A DNA stretch of 64,000 nt from an uncultured Treponema sp. Its GTDB lineage: Bacteria; Spirochaetota; Spirochaetia; Treponematales; Treponemataceae. The stretch is from contig CAMKEG010000002.1 in NCBI GenBank assembly GCA_946411505.1, positions 1 to 64,000 of the forward strand, written 5' to 3'. The first letter of the stretch is position 1. Each line of letters opens with the position of its first letter. Shown here piece by piece: positions 8,635 through 18,944 of the stretch. The notes beneath the pieces were generated by a model. It made no database searches. It saw only the letters and a list, made by a program, of their open reading frames with translations, and was not told the DNA's origin. Both the position numbers and the translations under genes were made by a program.

Positions 8635-9330
8635 ATGTCAGAAGCTACAAAAGATTTTTTCAAACTTCATAGCCAAATAATGGAACAGTTCATGGCTTTT
8701 TCGCAGAGCTTTGTTGATATTGAAGACCCGCAGATATTAAAAGAATTAGAAAAATATGGTAATGATAAATCTATGTGGCCAGAGTCACTTATTCACTTTA
8801 ATCCGTCTTATCAAGAAGGTGCGGCATTTTCTGATTTGATTTCTGAAGGTCTTTTTGATCCAAGAATGGATAAGATTTTTACTGGCTTTCATTTATATAA
8901 ACATCAGGAAGAAGCTTTAAGATTAGGTGCAAATGGTAAAGATTTTACCGTTACTTATGCTACTGGTTCTGGAAAATCCCTTACATTCTTAGGAACTATA
9001 ATTAACGAAATCCAGATAATGCGCGGCATCCAGGTAGAATGCGACATGGCTGTAGCTGGTGCTTACGGCTGGAACGACATCATATTAAACCACGGATTTT
9101 ACGATCTGGAATTTCTCCCAGAAAACGACCGCCGCCGCTACACCGTCTGCCCAGAAGCCCGCAAAGAAATCATGAGCCGCCTCCTAAAACTCAACAACAC
9201 CCGCCACCAGGAAGAAGTCGAAGCCGGCTTCGTTGACGAAAATGGCAAGCTCATAAAGAAGGATTCCGGAAAAGGTAAGAAAGCAGAGAAGAAAACTCAG
9301 GTAAATGATCAGCCTAGTTTGTTTGATTAG
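8635..9330 (+). pseudogene. In-frame deletion fusion of an SF2 helicase start and a DNA-methyltransferase end
   Basis: The 231-codon frame joins two unrelated parts. Residues 1-125 look like the N-terminus of a large defence-type DEAD/DEAH helicase, ending just after the Walker A motif (YATGSGKSL). From about residue 135 (DMAVAGAYGWNDI, then NDRRRYTV, EARKEI, LLKLN) it matches the C-terminal tail of Eco57I-like adenine methyltransferases. GC content rises at the junction near 9010. The helicase lacks motifs II-VI and the methylase lacks its SAM-binding and NPPY motifs, so neither activity is expected. Family calls are by recognition only. Confidence 0.75.
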
Positions 9331-9340
9331 AGGAAGGTAA

Positions 9341-10282
9341 ATGAGCAATTTGATTTATCATTATACAAGTCTTAATGCTTTATATGAAATTATAAAAACA
9401 AAGTCTCTTCTTTTACCGACTCTTCATGGAATGAATGATCCTTTAGAGGGTGGATATAAACCAGATAATTTTATTTCAGACTTAGATTTTGATATGTATC
9501 CACAAAAGGTAAATGAAAATACTAAACAGTTTTTTAAATTGTTATCCATATTATTAAAAAATAATAAAAAACAATTTATAAAAAATTGTAAAAATAAAAC
9601 AGCAGCATACAGTCTATCTTTTTCTACGAAAGAAGATAATATTTCTCATTGGGAACGATATGGGAATAATATGAAAGGAGTGTGTATTGCTTTTGATTTA
9701 GATGAATTAGAATTATTAAATCCGCCTTTAGGCTATGAAATTTATTTAAGAAAAATAATTTATAAAGATGAAGATCGAAGAAAATATATTCGCGCATCTA
9801 TTGTAAACCTATATAATGAAATAAATAAAAGTATAGGTACAAATAAGCAAGAGAATTTTATCGAGATAATTAAAAAGAATTGTGTTCCTAATCTTGCTGG
9901 TATATATTTATCGGTTCATTTTTTTATTAAAAATGAATATTGGAATGAAGAAGATGAAATTAGGCTTTTATATGATGAACAAGCTTGGAAAGATACATTA
10001 AATTTATTGAAAAAAATTGTTCTAAATGGTGGTACAGATTTAATTGAAGCTTATAATCAAAACCATCTAAGTCTAGGTTTAGATAAAACTGAATATCATT
10101 GTTTTTCAACTATTCGCCCTTGTAAAAGATTATCATTAAATCAGGTTTGGTCTGAAGATCTTATCCCCAAAATAATAATTGGTTCCAAATCAACTCAAAA
10201 TTTAACAGATTTAAAATTATTTCTTAAAGCAAATGATTTAGGTAAAACTAAAATTTGTGAATCAAAAATACGTATTAGGTAA
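9341..10282 (+). CDS. DUF2971 protein
   Basis: The 313-residue protein opens with the DUF2971 signature (YHYTSLNALYEIIKTKSL, MNDPLE) and has the second conserved block SLSFSTKEDNISHWERYG and GVCIAFD. DUF2971 proteins are of unknown biochemical function and are common as cargo in defence islands. It follows the broken fusion by ten bases and precedes the HSP90-like gene by fourteen, in the same operon. Confidence 0.85.
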   Translation: MSNLIYHYTSLNALYEIIKTKSLLLPTLHGMNDPLEGGYKPDNFISDLDFDMYPQKVNENTKQFFKLLSILLKNNKKQFIKNCKNKTAAYSLSFSTKEDNISHWERYGNNMKGVCIAFDLDELELLNPPLGYEIYLRKIIYKDEDRRKYIRASIVNLYNEINKSIGTNKQENFIEIIKKNCVPNLAGIYLSVHFFIKNEYWNEEDEIRLLYDEQAWKDTLNLLKKIVLNGGTDLIEAYNQNHLSLGLDKTEYHCFSTIRPCKRLSLNQVWSEDLIPKIIIGSKSTQNLTDLKLFLKANDLGKTKICESKIRIR

Positions 10283-10296
10283 TAAACAGGAAAACT

Positions 10297-13200
10297 ATGA
10301 ATAAAGAAATTAATAAGGTTGCAGCAAAAGAACTTGAGGATATTTTAAGCGATAGCATAAAGCTATTTACTGAATTTAAAAAACTTAAGAATCTTACAGA
10401 AAAATACAATACTGATAATGCCAGAGCTTTGGGGTATCATGGTAGAGAGTTATTTGAATTAATACAAAATGTAGATGATGCTTATACAAAATATAAATTA
10501 GAAAATAATATATCAGAACCCAAAAAGGTTGAAGCTTTTATTGAATATACAGGCGATAAATTACGTATATCAAATAAAGGAACTGTATTTGATGATGACT
10601 CTATATTAAGGCTATGTCAGGGCGGGGTGAGTAATAAACATAAAGAGAATTATATAGGGAATAAAGGTATCGGTTTTAGATCTGTTTTAAATTGGTCATC
10701 TGATATTCGTATTTATTCAGATAAATATTCTGTTCGATTTTCAAAAGAATTTGCAGACAAACAAATGAATATTCTTCATGAAAAAGATACAAATGGAATT
10801 GTCAAAGCTCAATTAGAAGAAAATCCAAATATTACTTTTCCACTTTTTTATGCTCCTGAACCAATTCCACCAATTGATTTAAATGATTTTGATACAGTAA
10901 TTGAACTTATTATATCTCCAGAGACACAAAATGATGAATGGAATATTGAAAAACAAATAAAATCTTTTAAAGAAGAAATTCTTCTATTCCTTCCAAATAT
11001 TACAAAAATAACATTTAAACAGAATGATGAATTTTTTTCTTATGAAAAAAGACCAGGAGTTGAAAAGAATCAATTCTGTATTTCACGAGTTCCAAAAATA
11101 GGGAATGATAAATCATTTTTTTTATTTTCGAATATCGAAGATGAAAATTTAGAGAAGTATAAAATAACTGAAGATAAAGAAGAAAAGACTGTAAAGCTTG
11201 CTTTTGCAATACCATGTGATTTTGCTGCAAACAATTATCCATTTTATACATTTTTCCCAATTAGACAAACAAATTGTCCTTTTAATGCTTTAATGCATGC
11301 ATCTTTTAGTCTTTCAGAAAATAGAGATGCTATTATTTCAAATGCCGTAAATATCCAAGTATTTAAATTATTGTTGGAATTTTATGTTGATGAAGTAACT
11401 AATTATTTTTCAAATAGTAACTATGGAAATAAACTATTAGAACTTCTAACTCCGAAAAATTTTGAAACCAATTATACATTTGGACATCCATTTGAAAATG
11501 ACAAAGATAATACTATTGTAAATTATTATTTAGATTTATGCAGAAAACATAAAATCTTTTTTACTTGTTCTAAACAGTTTATCTCTGTATCTGATAATCC
11601 AAAGGTTATTTCAACTTCGTTAGCTGGAGGACAATATCCAGAATGTTTCAATAATAGAAATTTCAATTCATTAATTCCAACAATAGCAAAGAATGAAATT
11701 GAATTTGTAAAAACTTTAGTAGAGAATAGAAATATTGAATATACTGCACAAGAATTATTAGAAAATATTGAGAAATCTCGAGATAATTGGGAAAATAATT
11801 CAAATCCAAATTCGTATTGGAATGCTCTTTCTTTTTGTTGGTGGGTAGTCAGTTATCCTAATATGGAAAACTGCCCGGAAATTTTGAAAGATGATAAAGG
11901 TAATTATATTAAGAATGGAGAAACATGTTTTTTCTCAGGTGCAATTAAAAATGTTCCAAATTGGGCTCAATATTGTTTATTGAGTTCTGAATATGAGAAT
12001 ACAATGATTTCTTTATGTGCAAAAAAATATAAAACTCAAATAGAAACTGTAAGAACGGAAAGTAGTGACCAAAATAAACGATTAACAATTAGATATTTTG
12101 CTAAAAATAGTGCAATTAATTTTCGTGAATATGATGTTGTTTCTTTAATTAGTCCAGTTAATACTAGTATAAAAGGCAATTATTCGCGAGCAGTTGAATT
12201 TGTAAAATGGTTATGGAAAAATTCTTCAACAATACAAAAAGCAAAAAGAAATAATAATAAAAATGATACTGAAAAAAACTTTTTTATAATTGACCATGCA
12301 AATTTTCCAGATGACAATGGTAATGTAAAAACTGCTGATAACTTATTCCTTGGTAATGAATATTCAAATCCTAATGGTGAATATTATTTTATTGATCCTA
12401 GTTATAGTAAATTTGCGTTACCTAATATTTTGGGATTCGAAAAAGAAGATAAGAAAGATATATGTGAATTCTTCGAGCTATATTTTGGGGTATTAACAAC
12501 TCCCAAAATCATTTGGATTCCTTTTGATAAACTAAGTAAATCAGAAAAGGTTAAATATGAATCATATATAATTAAGGAAATTAAAAAACAAAATCATTAT
12601 AATGTTCATATTGATTTATCTAAACTTACAATACCTTATATTCCAAATTTACAAAGACTTCTAAGCTCATTATCTACGGAAAAAATTATAAAAATGATTC
12701 TTTCGAATAATGAAACAAAATCAATGTTAAAGAATCCATTAACTGTTGATTCAAACTTATTATCAATGATAGATGAACAAAGAACATTTCATCCTGATTA
12801 CAGGCAATTTCATAATTATATAGCTTATATGTTTTCAACAACTCCATGGATTGAAATTGAATCTAGGAAGAAATTGCCTTGTGAATGTATTTTAAGTGAT
12901 AATGAAATTCTTTCTCAATATATTTCATGTATATCAAAAAAATATATTGAGAAAATCAAAAATAATTACTCAGTAGAAGAAATTAAAGAATTATTTTTAT
13001 TATGTGGTACAAAAAATAAAGAATATGAATTATCTCCAAAATTATTTTACGATTTATTATTAAATCTACAGAATGATAATAATACACGTGAAATCTCAAA
13101 ACGAATTTATAGGGAATCCGTAAAAGTATTAGGACTTAGTATTGATGAAAATGACCCAAATAGACTTAATTTTATTAAAAATGGGAAAGTTTTATCAAAA

Positions 13201-15150
13201 ACAACAAAACAATATGAAGATATTAGTGAAGTATATTTCTCTAGTTCGGTAGTTTTAAATCTCTTGCACCAAAAATTATTTGATATGCCACTTAAAAATG
13301 GTGATAAAAAAATTGTAAAAAGGTTATTTGGTGTAGAACCTTATTCTGAAGAGTATTCAATAAATAAGGTACCTGATGCTTTGAAATTTTCAAAATTAAA
13401 TGAAAAATTTATTGAAGATTTTAATGAATATAAACCATACGCTTATGCCTTACGTAAAGAAGAATTAGAAATAGGTAGTGATAAGGATGTAAGTGAAGAA
13501 GAATTAAGAAAAATTCGAAATTTAGAGGTGTTCCTTGTATCTCAGATTTCCCTAATAATTAAAGGGAAAGAAACAATACAGCAAGTAACAGAATTGTACT
13601 CTTTAATTAAAACACGATCAGATAGTAGCTGGTATATTTATGTGGGTGATTTAGATAGTTACGAAAAATTAGATAAAAGGAAGATTTCAAGTTTATTAGT
13701 TCAAATATTTCAAATAATACTAAATTCTCAGAAAGAAGAAAAACTTGAGAGATATGCAGAGTTTTATAGAAGCTCTAAAGATGATCGTGACTACTTAATA
13801 GAAGAGTATTTCGGAACAATAAATGTAATTCGAGAGTGTAAAAATATTATTAAAGGGCAGATGTCAGAGAAAGAAGACTTAAGAAAATTTTTAAAGGAAA
13901 AAGAATTATATTCTCAAGATATTGAAAATTTATTAACAGAGATAGATTTAATAAAAAGTAATAATTTTGAAAATCAAAAAAGAGTTTATAATTTATTGAA
14001 AAAAATAAATATTGAACCAAAAGATTTAGCACAGTTACTTGGATATGAAGATATTTCTATTCGATTAGTAAACAAAGACTCTTATTCACTAGAGAAAAAT
14101 AAAATTATTGATCTTGTAAAAAATGATATTTATGTAGCATTAACAAAAAATCGTTTATTCATAACTAAGAATTTTTATGTTGAAATGGAAAGTTTCATTA
14201 ATTATTTAAATGAAAACGAACCAAATGATGAAACAATCAATTCATTAAATTTTGATGCAGTCATTTGGGTAAATGAAAAACGTGAAACATGGTTAAAGAA
14301 TAATAATTATATAGAATCATCGGAAATAGCGGATTTAGATAACATTTATTCTAAAAATCTAACCGCTTTCTTGACAGAAGTTAATAAAACAGTTGAAGAA
14401 ATACATGATTTCTTAAATCAAAATAAAATTCACAATTACTTGTATTTTGATGTAAATGTAGTAAAGGATGAATATGACAACTGGAAAAGTAAATCTGGAA
14501 TTGGAACAACAGAAGGTGGATCGCCTAGACCTAAAAATACTTTCGTAGATAATAGTGAAATTTTATCTGAACTAATTGGTTCCAACATTGATAGTAATAA
14601 TAATGGAGGAGGAAATAATAATGGAGAAAATGGAGGTGGTGGAGGTACCGCTGGAAGTGGTAAGTCTAATGACCAAGACAAGCAGGATCAGGGTGATGCT
14701 GCCGAAGAATTTGTAATTAATCACTTAAAAATTAAAGATTTTGACGAGATAAATAATTATTTTGGATTGAAGAAAGAATCTAAAGATATTTATAAAATTA
14801 ATTGGGTTTCTGGAGCTGCTGAACGAAAAGAACATAAAGATGGAAATGATAAATTAGGATATGATATTGAATTAAGTTATAAAGGAAAAAAACTATACAT
14901 TGAAGTAAAAAGTAGCACAAAAAAAGCTTGTATATTTGATATTTCAGGAAATGAATTAACCTTTGCTAAAGCGCATACTGATAATTATTTACTAATCTTT
15001 GTTGGTAATATGAAAGGAAAACAAAATATTACAGTATTGCCAAAAGATTTTATCTATAGACAAGATTTTATCTTTATTTCTGAAAAGATGAAAGTTATTT
15101 ATACTAAAAAAATGAAAGTAGTAATACTAATTAAGAGAGAAGAAAAATGA
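10297..15150 (+). CDS. Giant HSP90-like (GHKL) ATPase with DUF3883 nuclease-like C-terminus
   Basis: A 1617-residue protein. The N-terminus carries the GHKL ATPase fold in sacsin/HSP90 style: LIQNVDDA with Asn58 as Mg ligand, SNKGTVF (92-98) and the ATP lid GNKGIGFRS (121-129). The middle 1200 residues are unassigned and helical. A Gly/Asn-rich linker near 1430-1460 leads to a DUF3883 domain whose GYDIE and YIEVKSS segments supply the D and ExK residues of a PD-(D/E)XK-like site. An ATP-gated nuclease is a fair inference. It is very AT-rich compared with the core genes, suggesting transfer. The next gene overlaps it by four bases. Confidence 0.85.
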   Translation: MNKEINKVAAKELEDILSDSIKLFTEFKKLKNLTEKYNTDNARALGYHGRELFELIQNVDDAYTKYKLENNISEPKKVEAFIEYTGDKLRISNKGTVFDDDSILRLCQGGVSNKHKENYIGNKGIGFRSVLNWSSDIRIYSDKYSVRFSKEFADKQMNILHEKDTNGIVKAQLEENPNITFPLFYAPEPIPPIDLNDFDTVIELIISPETQNDEWNIEKQIKSFKEEILLFLPNITKITFKQNDEFFSYEKRPGVEKNQFCISRVPKIGNDKSFFLFSNIEDENLEKYKITEDKEEKTVKLAFAIPCDFAANNYPFYTFFPIRQTNCPFNALMHASFSLSENRDAIISNAVNIQVFKLLLEFYVDEVTNYFSNSNYGNKLLELLTPKNFETNYTFGHPFENDKDNTIVNYYLDLCRKHKIFFTCSKQFISVSDNPKVISTSLAGGQYPECFNNRNFNSLIPTIAKNEIEFVKTLVENRNIEYTAQELLENIEKSRDNWENNSNPNSYWNALSFCWWVVSYPNMENCPEILKDDKGNYIKNGETCFFSGAIKNVPNWAQYCLLSSEYENTMISLCAKKYKTQIETVRTESSDQNKRLTIRYFAKNSAINFREYDVVSLISPVNTSIKGNYSRAVEFVKWLWKNSSTIQKAKRNNNKNDTEKNFFIIDHANFPDDNGNVKTADNLFLGNEYSNPNGEYYFIDPSYSKFALPNILGFEKEDKKDICEFFELYFGVLTTPKIIWIPFDKLSKSEKVKYESYIIKEIKKQNHYNVHIDLSKLTIPYIPNLQRLLSSLSTEKIIKMILSNNETKSMLKNPLTVDSNLLSMIDEQRTFHPDYRQFHNYIAYMFSTTPWIEIESRKKLPCECILSDNEILSQYISCISKKYIEKIKNNYSVEEIKELFLLCGTKNKEYELSPKLFYDLLLNLQNDNNTREISKRIYRESVKVLGLSIDENDPNRLNFIKNGKVLSKTTKQYEDISEVYFSSSVVLNLLHQKLFDMPLKNGDKKIVKRLFGVEPYSEEYSINKVPDALKFSKLNEKFIEDFNEYKPYAYALRKEELEIGSDKDVSEEELRKIRNLEVFLVSQISLIIKGKETIQQVTELYSLIKTRSDSSWYIYVGDLDSYEKLDKRKISSLLVQIFQIILNSQKEEKLERYAEFYRSSKDDRDYLIEEYFGTINVIRECKNIIKGQMSEKEDLRKFLKEKELYSQDIENLLTEIDLIKSNNFENQKRVYNLLKKINIEPKDLAQLLGYEDISIRLVNKDSYSLEKNKIIDLVKNDIYVALTKNRLFITKNFYVEMESFINYLNENEPNDETINSLNFDAVIWVNEKRETWLKNNNYIESSEIADLDNIYSKNLTAFLTEVNKTVEEIHDFLNQNKIHNYLYFDVNVVKDEYDNWKSKSGIGTTEGGSPRPKNTFVDNSEILSELIGSNIDSNNNGGGNNNGENGGGGGTAGSGKSNDQDKQDQGDAAEEFVINHLKIKDFDEINNYFGLKKESKDIYKINWVSGAAERKEHKDGNDKLGYDIELSYKGKKLYIEVKSSTKKACIFDISGNELTFAKAHTDNYLLIFVGNMKGKQNITVLPKDFIYRQDFIFISEKMKVIYTKKMKVVILIKREEK

Positions 15151-15599
15151 CAAATTTATTATTAAAATATAATCCAAAAAAAATATCTCTTAGTTTCTAT
15201 GGTTTTAATATTAAAGTTGAAGAATCAGATAAATCAATTCAGCTGAATCAATATGCAAATTCTTTATTCACAAGTTTCACCATTGACTCTCCAGAATTTG
15301 AAGATAAAAAAGGTGTTTTTGTTTTTTCGGTTGATGAAAAAATAATTTATGTAGGCAAAACGGATGACTCATTAAAAAAGGTAATTCAGGGAACTTATGG
15401 CAAAATTGTTCCCAGAAAGTTGCACACAGATGGACAGATTACAGCTTGTAAATTAAACTCATTCTTAAATCAAAACCATGATAAAAAAATCGAATTATGG
15501 TTTATTCCATGTGAAAATAAAGAGAATAGTAAACAAATTAAAAATGAAATAATTGCTGAATATAACCCAATAATAAACAATAATAGGAGCCTAAAATGA
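15147..15599 (+). CDS. GIY-YIG-like nuclease
   Basis: The 150-residue protein contains a GIY-YIG core in variant form, GVFVFS followed by IIYVGKT, a basic stretch, and a C-terminal acidic segment ending in YNPIINN, as in many stand-alone GIY-YIG proteins. About 50 unassigned residues precede the core. Start and stop overlap both neighbours by four bases (ATGA), so it is made with the HSP90-like ATPase and the DUF262 protein. Confidence 0.75.
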   Translation: MTNLLLKYNPKKISLSFYGFNIKVEESDKSIQLNQYANSLFTSFTIDSPEFEDKKGVFVFSVDEKIIYVGKTDDSLKKVIQGTYGKIVPRKLHTDGQITACKLNSFLNQNHDKKIELWFIPCENKENSKQIKNEIIAEYNPIINNNRSLK

Positions 15600-17419
15600 C
15601 ATCAGAAAAATTTACTTTACAACAATATTCTATTGGAGCAATTCTAGGGCTTATTGAAGCTAATGATTTTGTTATACCCGAAATTCAAAGACCATTTGTT
15701 TGGAAGAAAACACAAGTTCGTGATTTAATTGATTCTCTTTATAATGGATATCCAACAGGTTACATTATTGTTTGGAAAAATCCTGATGTACAAACAAAAG
15801 ATGGAACTAAAGCTAATGGAAAAAAAGTTCTTATTGATGGTCAGCAAAGAATTACTGCATTAATGGCTTCTATAGCAGGGCAAGAAGTTTTAGATTCTGA
15901 CTTCAATAAAGATAGAATTAAAATAGCATTTAATCCATTCCCTGACGATGAAACAAAAAGATTTGCAGTTCAAGATGCATCTCATTTAAAAGATAAGCGC
16001 TGGATTCCTGACATAGCTGAAATCTTTAAACCTGATTTTAAACAAATGAAATTTTTGTCAGAATATGTAAAAGACAATACTTCCGTTGATATGGATGATT
16101 TATCTGAAGTTATAACAAATCTTAAGGGAATTGCAAATCGTCAAATAGGAGTTATTGAACTTGACCATAAACTTGATATGGATGAAGTAACAGAAATCTT
16201 TATTCGTATCAATTCAAAAGGAACAGTTCTTGGACAAGCCGATTTTGTTATGTCAAAACTTGCCAGTGATGGTGATTTTACAACCGGCCATGGTGGTTCT
16301 CTTATTCGAAAAACTGTTGATTACTTCTGTCACCTTGCTGTAAAACCAGATTTCTATTCTAAAATGATGAATGACACAGAATTTGCAGAATCAAAGTATG
16401 CAGATAAAATTAAATGGTTAGCAAAGGATAATGACGATATTTATGATCCAGATTATGATGACATGATTCGTGTTTCTTTCATGCATCAGTTTGGTCGCGG
16501 AAAGATGTCTGATTTAGTTAGTTTGCTTTCAGGACGTGACTTTGTAACACGCCAATTCTTGGCTTCTGTTGTTGACGATTCTTATAAGAAGTTAGATGCC
16601 GGAATAATGAACTTTATAAATCAATACAACTTTGAGCAATTTGTGATGGCTATAAGAGGAGCCGGTTATATTTCTCCAAAATTACTTGGATCTAAAATGA
16701 CTTTGAATTTTGCATATAATTTGTATCTTCTTTTATTGGCAGATAAATCTATTCCAAATGCTCAAATCAAAAGATATATACAAAAATGGTTTGTATTATC
16801 ATATATTACAGGTCGCTACACAGGTTCTGCAGAATCTGTTATGGACCGAGATATGAGAAATATTGCAGAAAAAGGTTTCCTAAAATATCTTCAGGAAATG
16901 GAAGATTCTGCTTTGTCTCAAACATTCTGGACTGTCAGTTTACCTCAGGCTTTAGAAACTTCATCAGTTAATAGTCCTGTATTTAATGTATTTATGGCTG
17001 CCCAAATCAATCAGAATTGTAATTCTTTCTTAATGAGGGGTACAAAGATTTCAGATTTAATATCTATTTCTGGTGATGTGCATCATATATTCCCAAAAGC
17101 TTACCTTAAGAAAAATGGGGTAGACATTAAAACAAAATATAATCAGGTCGCTAATTTTACTTATTTAGACACTCAGGTAAATAAAGCTGTAGGTGAAGAC
17201 GCTCCAAATGTATATTTTGGAAAGATTTTGAATCAATGTAAATCTGGGAAAATTGAAATAGGAAATATTTTATCTGAAGATGAATTGTATACTAATTTAG
17301 AAGATAACTGTATTCCAAAAGAAATAGTAACAATGACTGTGAAAGACTATGAAAAATTCTTAATGGAACGAAGAAAACTTATGGCTAAATTAATAGAGAA
17401 ATATTACAAGGGCTTGTAA
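15596..17419 (+). CDS. DUF262-DUF1524 restriction-like protein (GmrSD type)
   Basis: A 607-residue protein. Residues 7-90 carry the DUF262 signature with IPEIQRPFVW (27-36) and the nucleotide-binding DGQQR (81-85), then the FIRINSKG block. The C-terminal part has an HNH-type His-His-x-Phe-Pro motif (HHIFPKAYL, near 495-503) as in DUF1524. Relatives such as GmrSD, BrxU and SspE cut modified phage DNA in a nucleotide-dependent way. Both catalytic parts look intact. It overlaps the GIY-YIG gene by four bases. Confidence 0.85.
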   Translation: MTSEKFTLQQYSIGAILGLIEANDFVIPEIQRPFVWKKTQVRDLIDSLYNGYPTGYIIVWKNPDVQTKDGTKANGKKVLIDGQQRITALMASIAGQEVLDSDFNKDRIKIAFNPFPDDETKRFAVQDASHLKDKRWIPDIAEIFKPDFKQMKFLSEYVKDNTSVDMDDLSEVITNLKGIANRQIGVIELDHKLDMDEVTEIFIRINSKGTVLGQADFVMSKLASDGDFTTGHGGSLIRKTVDYFCHLAVKPDFYSKMMNDTEFAESKYADKIKWLAKDNDDIYDPDYDDMIRVSFMHQFGRGKMSDLVSLLSGRDFVTRQFLASVVDDSYKKLDAGIMNFINQYNFEQFVMAIRGAGYISPKLLGSKMTLNFAYNLYLLLLADKSIPNAQIKRYIQKWFVLSYITGRYTGSAESVMDRDMRNIAEKGFLKYLQEMEDSALSQTFWTVSLPQALETSSVNSPVFNVFMAAQINQNCNSFLMRGTKISDLISISGDVHHIFPKAYLKKNGVDIKTKYNQVANFTYLDTQVNKAVGEDAPNVYFGKILNQCKSGKIEIGNILSEDELYTNLEDNCIPKEIVTMTVKDYEKFLMERRKLMAKLIEKYYKGL

Positions 17420-17440
17420 AGTTTGTAGAGGAAAATAAAT

Positions 17441-18433
17441 ATGGAAAAAGATCAAACTAATGAAATTATTTTATACTCCGACGAAAATGGAAAAACAAAT
17501 GTTTCAGTTCGCTTTGCTGAAGAAGATGTGTGGGTAACTGTTGTGCAGCTTGCAGAAATCTACAACACAACTCGACAGAATATAGGCCAGCATATTGAGA
17601 ATATTTATAAAGATGGAGAGCTTCCACGCGAGGCAACTATAAAGAAATTCTTTATAGTTCAAAAAGAAGGAAATCGTCAGGTAAAGCGGGAAATTGAACA
17701 TTATAATTTGGATATAATTATTGCCATCGGTTATCGTGTTCAATCTGATGTAGCAGTCCGTTTTCGACGATGGGCAACACAACATCTCCATGAGTATATT
17801 CAAAAAGGTTTTACAATGGATGATGATCGACTTAAGCAGGGGCGAAATCGTTATTTTAAGGAGCTCTTACAGAGAATCCGTGATATTCGTTCGAGTGAAC
17901 GAAATTTTTATCAGCAAGTTACAGATATTTATGCGACTGCAACTGATTATGATCCACGTTCTAAAATGACTCTTAATTTTTTTGCAACAGTTCAAAATAA
18001 GCTGCATTATGCAGTTCACGAACATACTGCAGCTGAATTGATTTATGATCGGGTAAATAGTGAAAAGCCGCTTGTAGGAATGACAAATTTTAGGGGTGAT
18101 TATGTTACTAAAGATGATGTGAAGATTGCAAAAAATTATCTTTCAGAACTTGAATTACAGCGGCTAAATCTTCTTGTTTCTGAATTCCTGGATTTTGCAG
18201 AATTTCAGGCATTGGAAGAAAAACCTATGAAAATGCAGGACTGGATAAATGCTCTTGATAATCAAATTTTAGCTCATCAAAGAAAAATTCTTGAAGGAAA
18301 AGGAAAAATTAGTCATGAGCAGGCAATTCAGAAAGCAGAAAAAGAATATGAATTATTCCGTCAAAAAGAACTGGCAAATTTAAAAAGTGATTTTGATTTA
18401 TTTCTTGAAGATGTAAAAAAAATCGAAAAGTAG
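17441..18433 (+). CDS. RhuM-family protein (copy 1)
   Basis: The 330-residue protein has the RhuM N-terminal DNA-binding-like domain (VWVTVVQLAEIYNTTRQNIG, HYNLDIIIAIGYRV, FRRWAT) followed by a helical C-terminal half. RhuM proteins are common next to restriction systems; their activity is not established. It is one of three RhuM-domain genes in the window, closest to the one at 34873. It starts 21 bases after the DUF262 gene. Confidence 0.85.
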   Translation: MEKDQTNEIILYSDENGKTNVSVRFAEEDVWVTVVQLAEIYNTTRQNIGQHIENIYKDGELPREATIKKFFIVQKEGNRQVKREIEHYNLDIIIAIGYRVQSDVAVRFRRWATQHLHEYIQKGFTMDDDRLKQGRNRYFKELLQRIRDIRSSERNFYQQVTDIYATATDYDPRSKMTLNFFATVQNKLHYAVHEHTAAELIYDRVNSEKPLVGMTNFRGDYVTKDDVKIAKNYLSELELQRLNLLVSEFLDFAEFQALEEKPMKMQDWINALDNQILAHQRKILEGKGKISHEQAIQKAEKEYELFRQKELANLKSDFDLFLEDVKKIEK

Positions 18434-18442
18434 AGTTTATTT

Positions 18443-18646
18443 ATGCCAAACGATACCGACCGTCACGATATCATCTTCGTAACCGACAAATACGGCAGAC
18501 GAAACAAAACAGGTGATATAGAAAAACTTCAATATGATTCTCGTAAAGATGTTTACTTCATCACATACAAAGATGGAAAAACATATCCATGCAGAAGCGC
18601 TTATCTTCAGATAATCAAAAACTGTCTTAAAGATAAACGGCGATAA
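18443..18646 (+). CDS. Small basic hypothetical protein
   Basis: A 67-residue hydrophilic protein rich in beta-type segments (DIIFVTDKYG, VYFITYKDGKTYPC) with a charged tail. I do not recognise the family. It follows RhuM by nine bases as the last open gene of the operon, and its stop overlaps the start of a broken winged-helix fragment, so it may itself be part of a decayed larger gene. Confidence 0.5.
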   Translation: MPNDTDRHDIIFVTDKYGRRNKTGDIEKLQYDSRKDVYFITYKDGKTYPCRSAYLQIIKNCLKDKRR

Positions 18647-18843
18647 ACTATAAAGACAAAATTCTGGAATATCTTTCTAAACATTCCGAAGCCCGCTCAC
18701 AGGATATTGCTTTGTTTATCGGCTTGAAACAATCACGCACAAAAGACTATCTTTCTGAGCTTGTTGAAGATGGCAAGATTGTTGCCAATGGTGCTAACAG
18801 AAACAGAACTTACTCGCTGGGAAAAAATCTAGAAAACGCTTGA
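18643..18843 (+). pseudogene. C-terminal winged-helix fragment
   Basis: A frame open without a start codon encodes about 66 residues ending in TGA. It reads as a winged helix (ILEYLSKHSEARSQDIALFI, RTKDYLSELVEDGKIVANG) of the kind found at the C-terminus of AlbA-2/AAA-4 type regulators. Stop codons lie directly upstream, so it is the tail of a lost gene at the end of the defence-type operon. Confidence 0.55.
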
Positions 18844-18944
18844 CAATAAAATCTAATTATGTTATAAAATTAACAGATTGATAATTTAATGCAAGTATGT
18901 TAAGATTATCTAGGTCAGATAAGAGCGGAGGGGAAGGAGTTCTT

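Noticed and set aside
10297..15150. The HSP90-like gene as the chaperone HtpG
   Set aside because: It is more than twice as long, lacks HtpG middle-domain features and ends in a DUF3883 nuclease-like domain.
10297..17419. The AT-rich block as a prophage
   Set aside because: No capsid, portal, terminase, tail, lysis or integrase gene is present.
18443..18646. The 67-residue protein as an antitoxin to RhuM
   Set aside because: It shows no helix-turn-helix or known antitoxin fold, and RhuM is not an established toxin.
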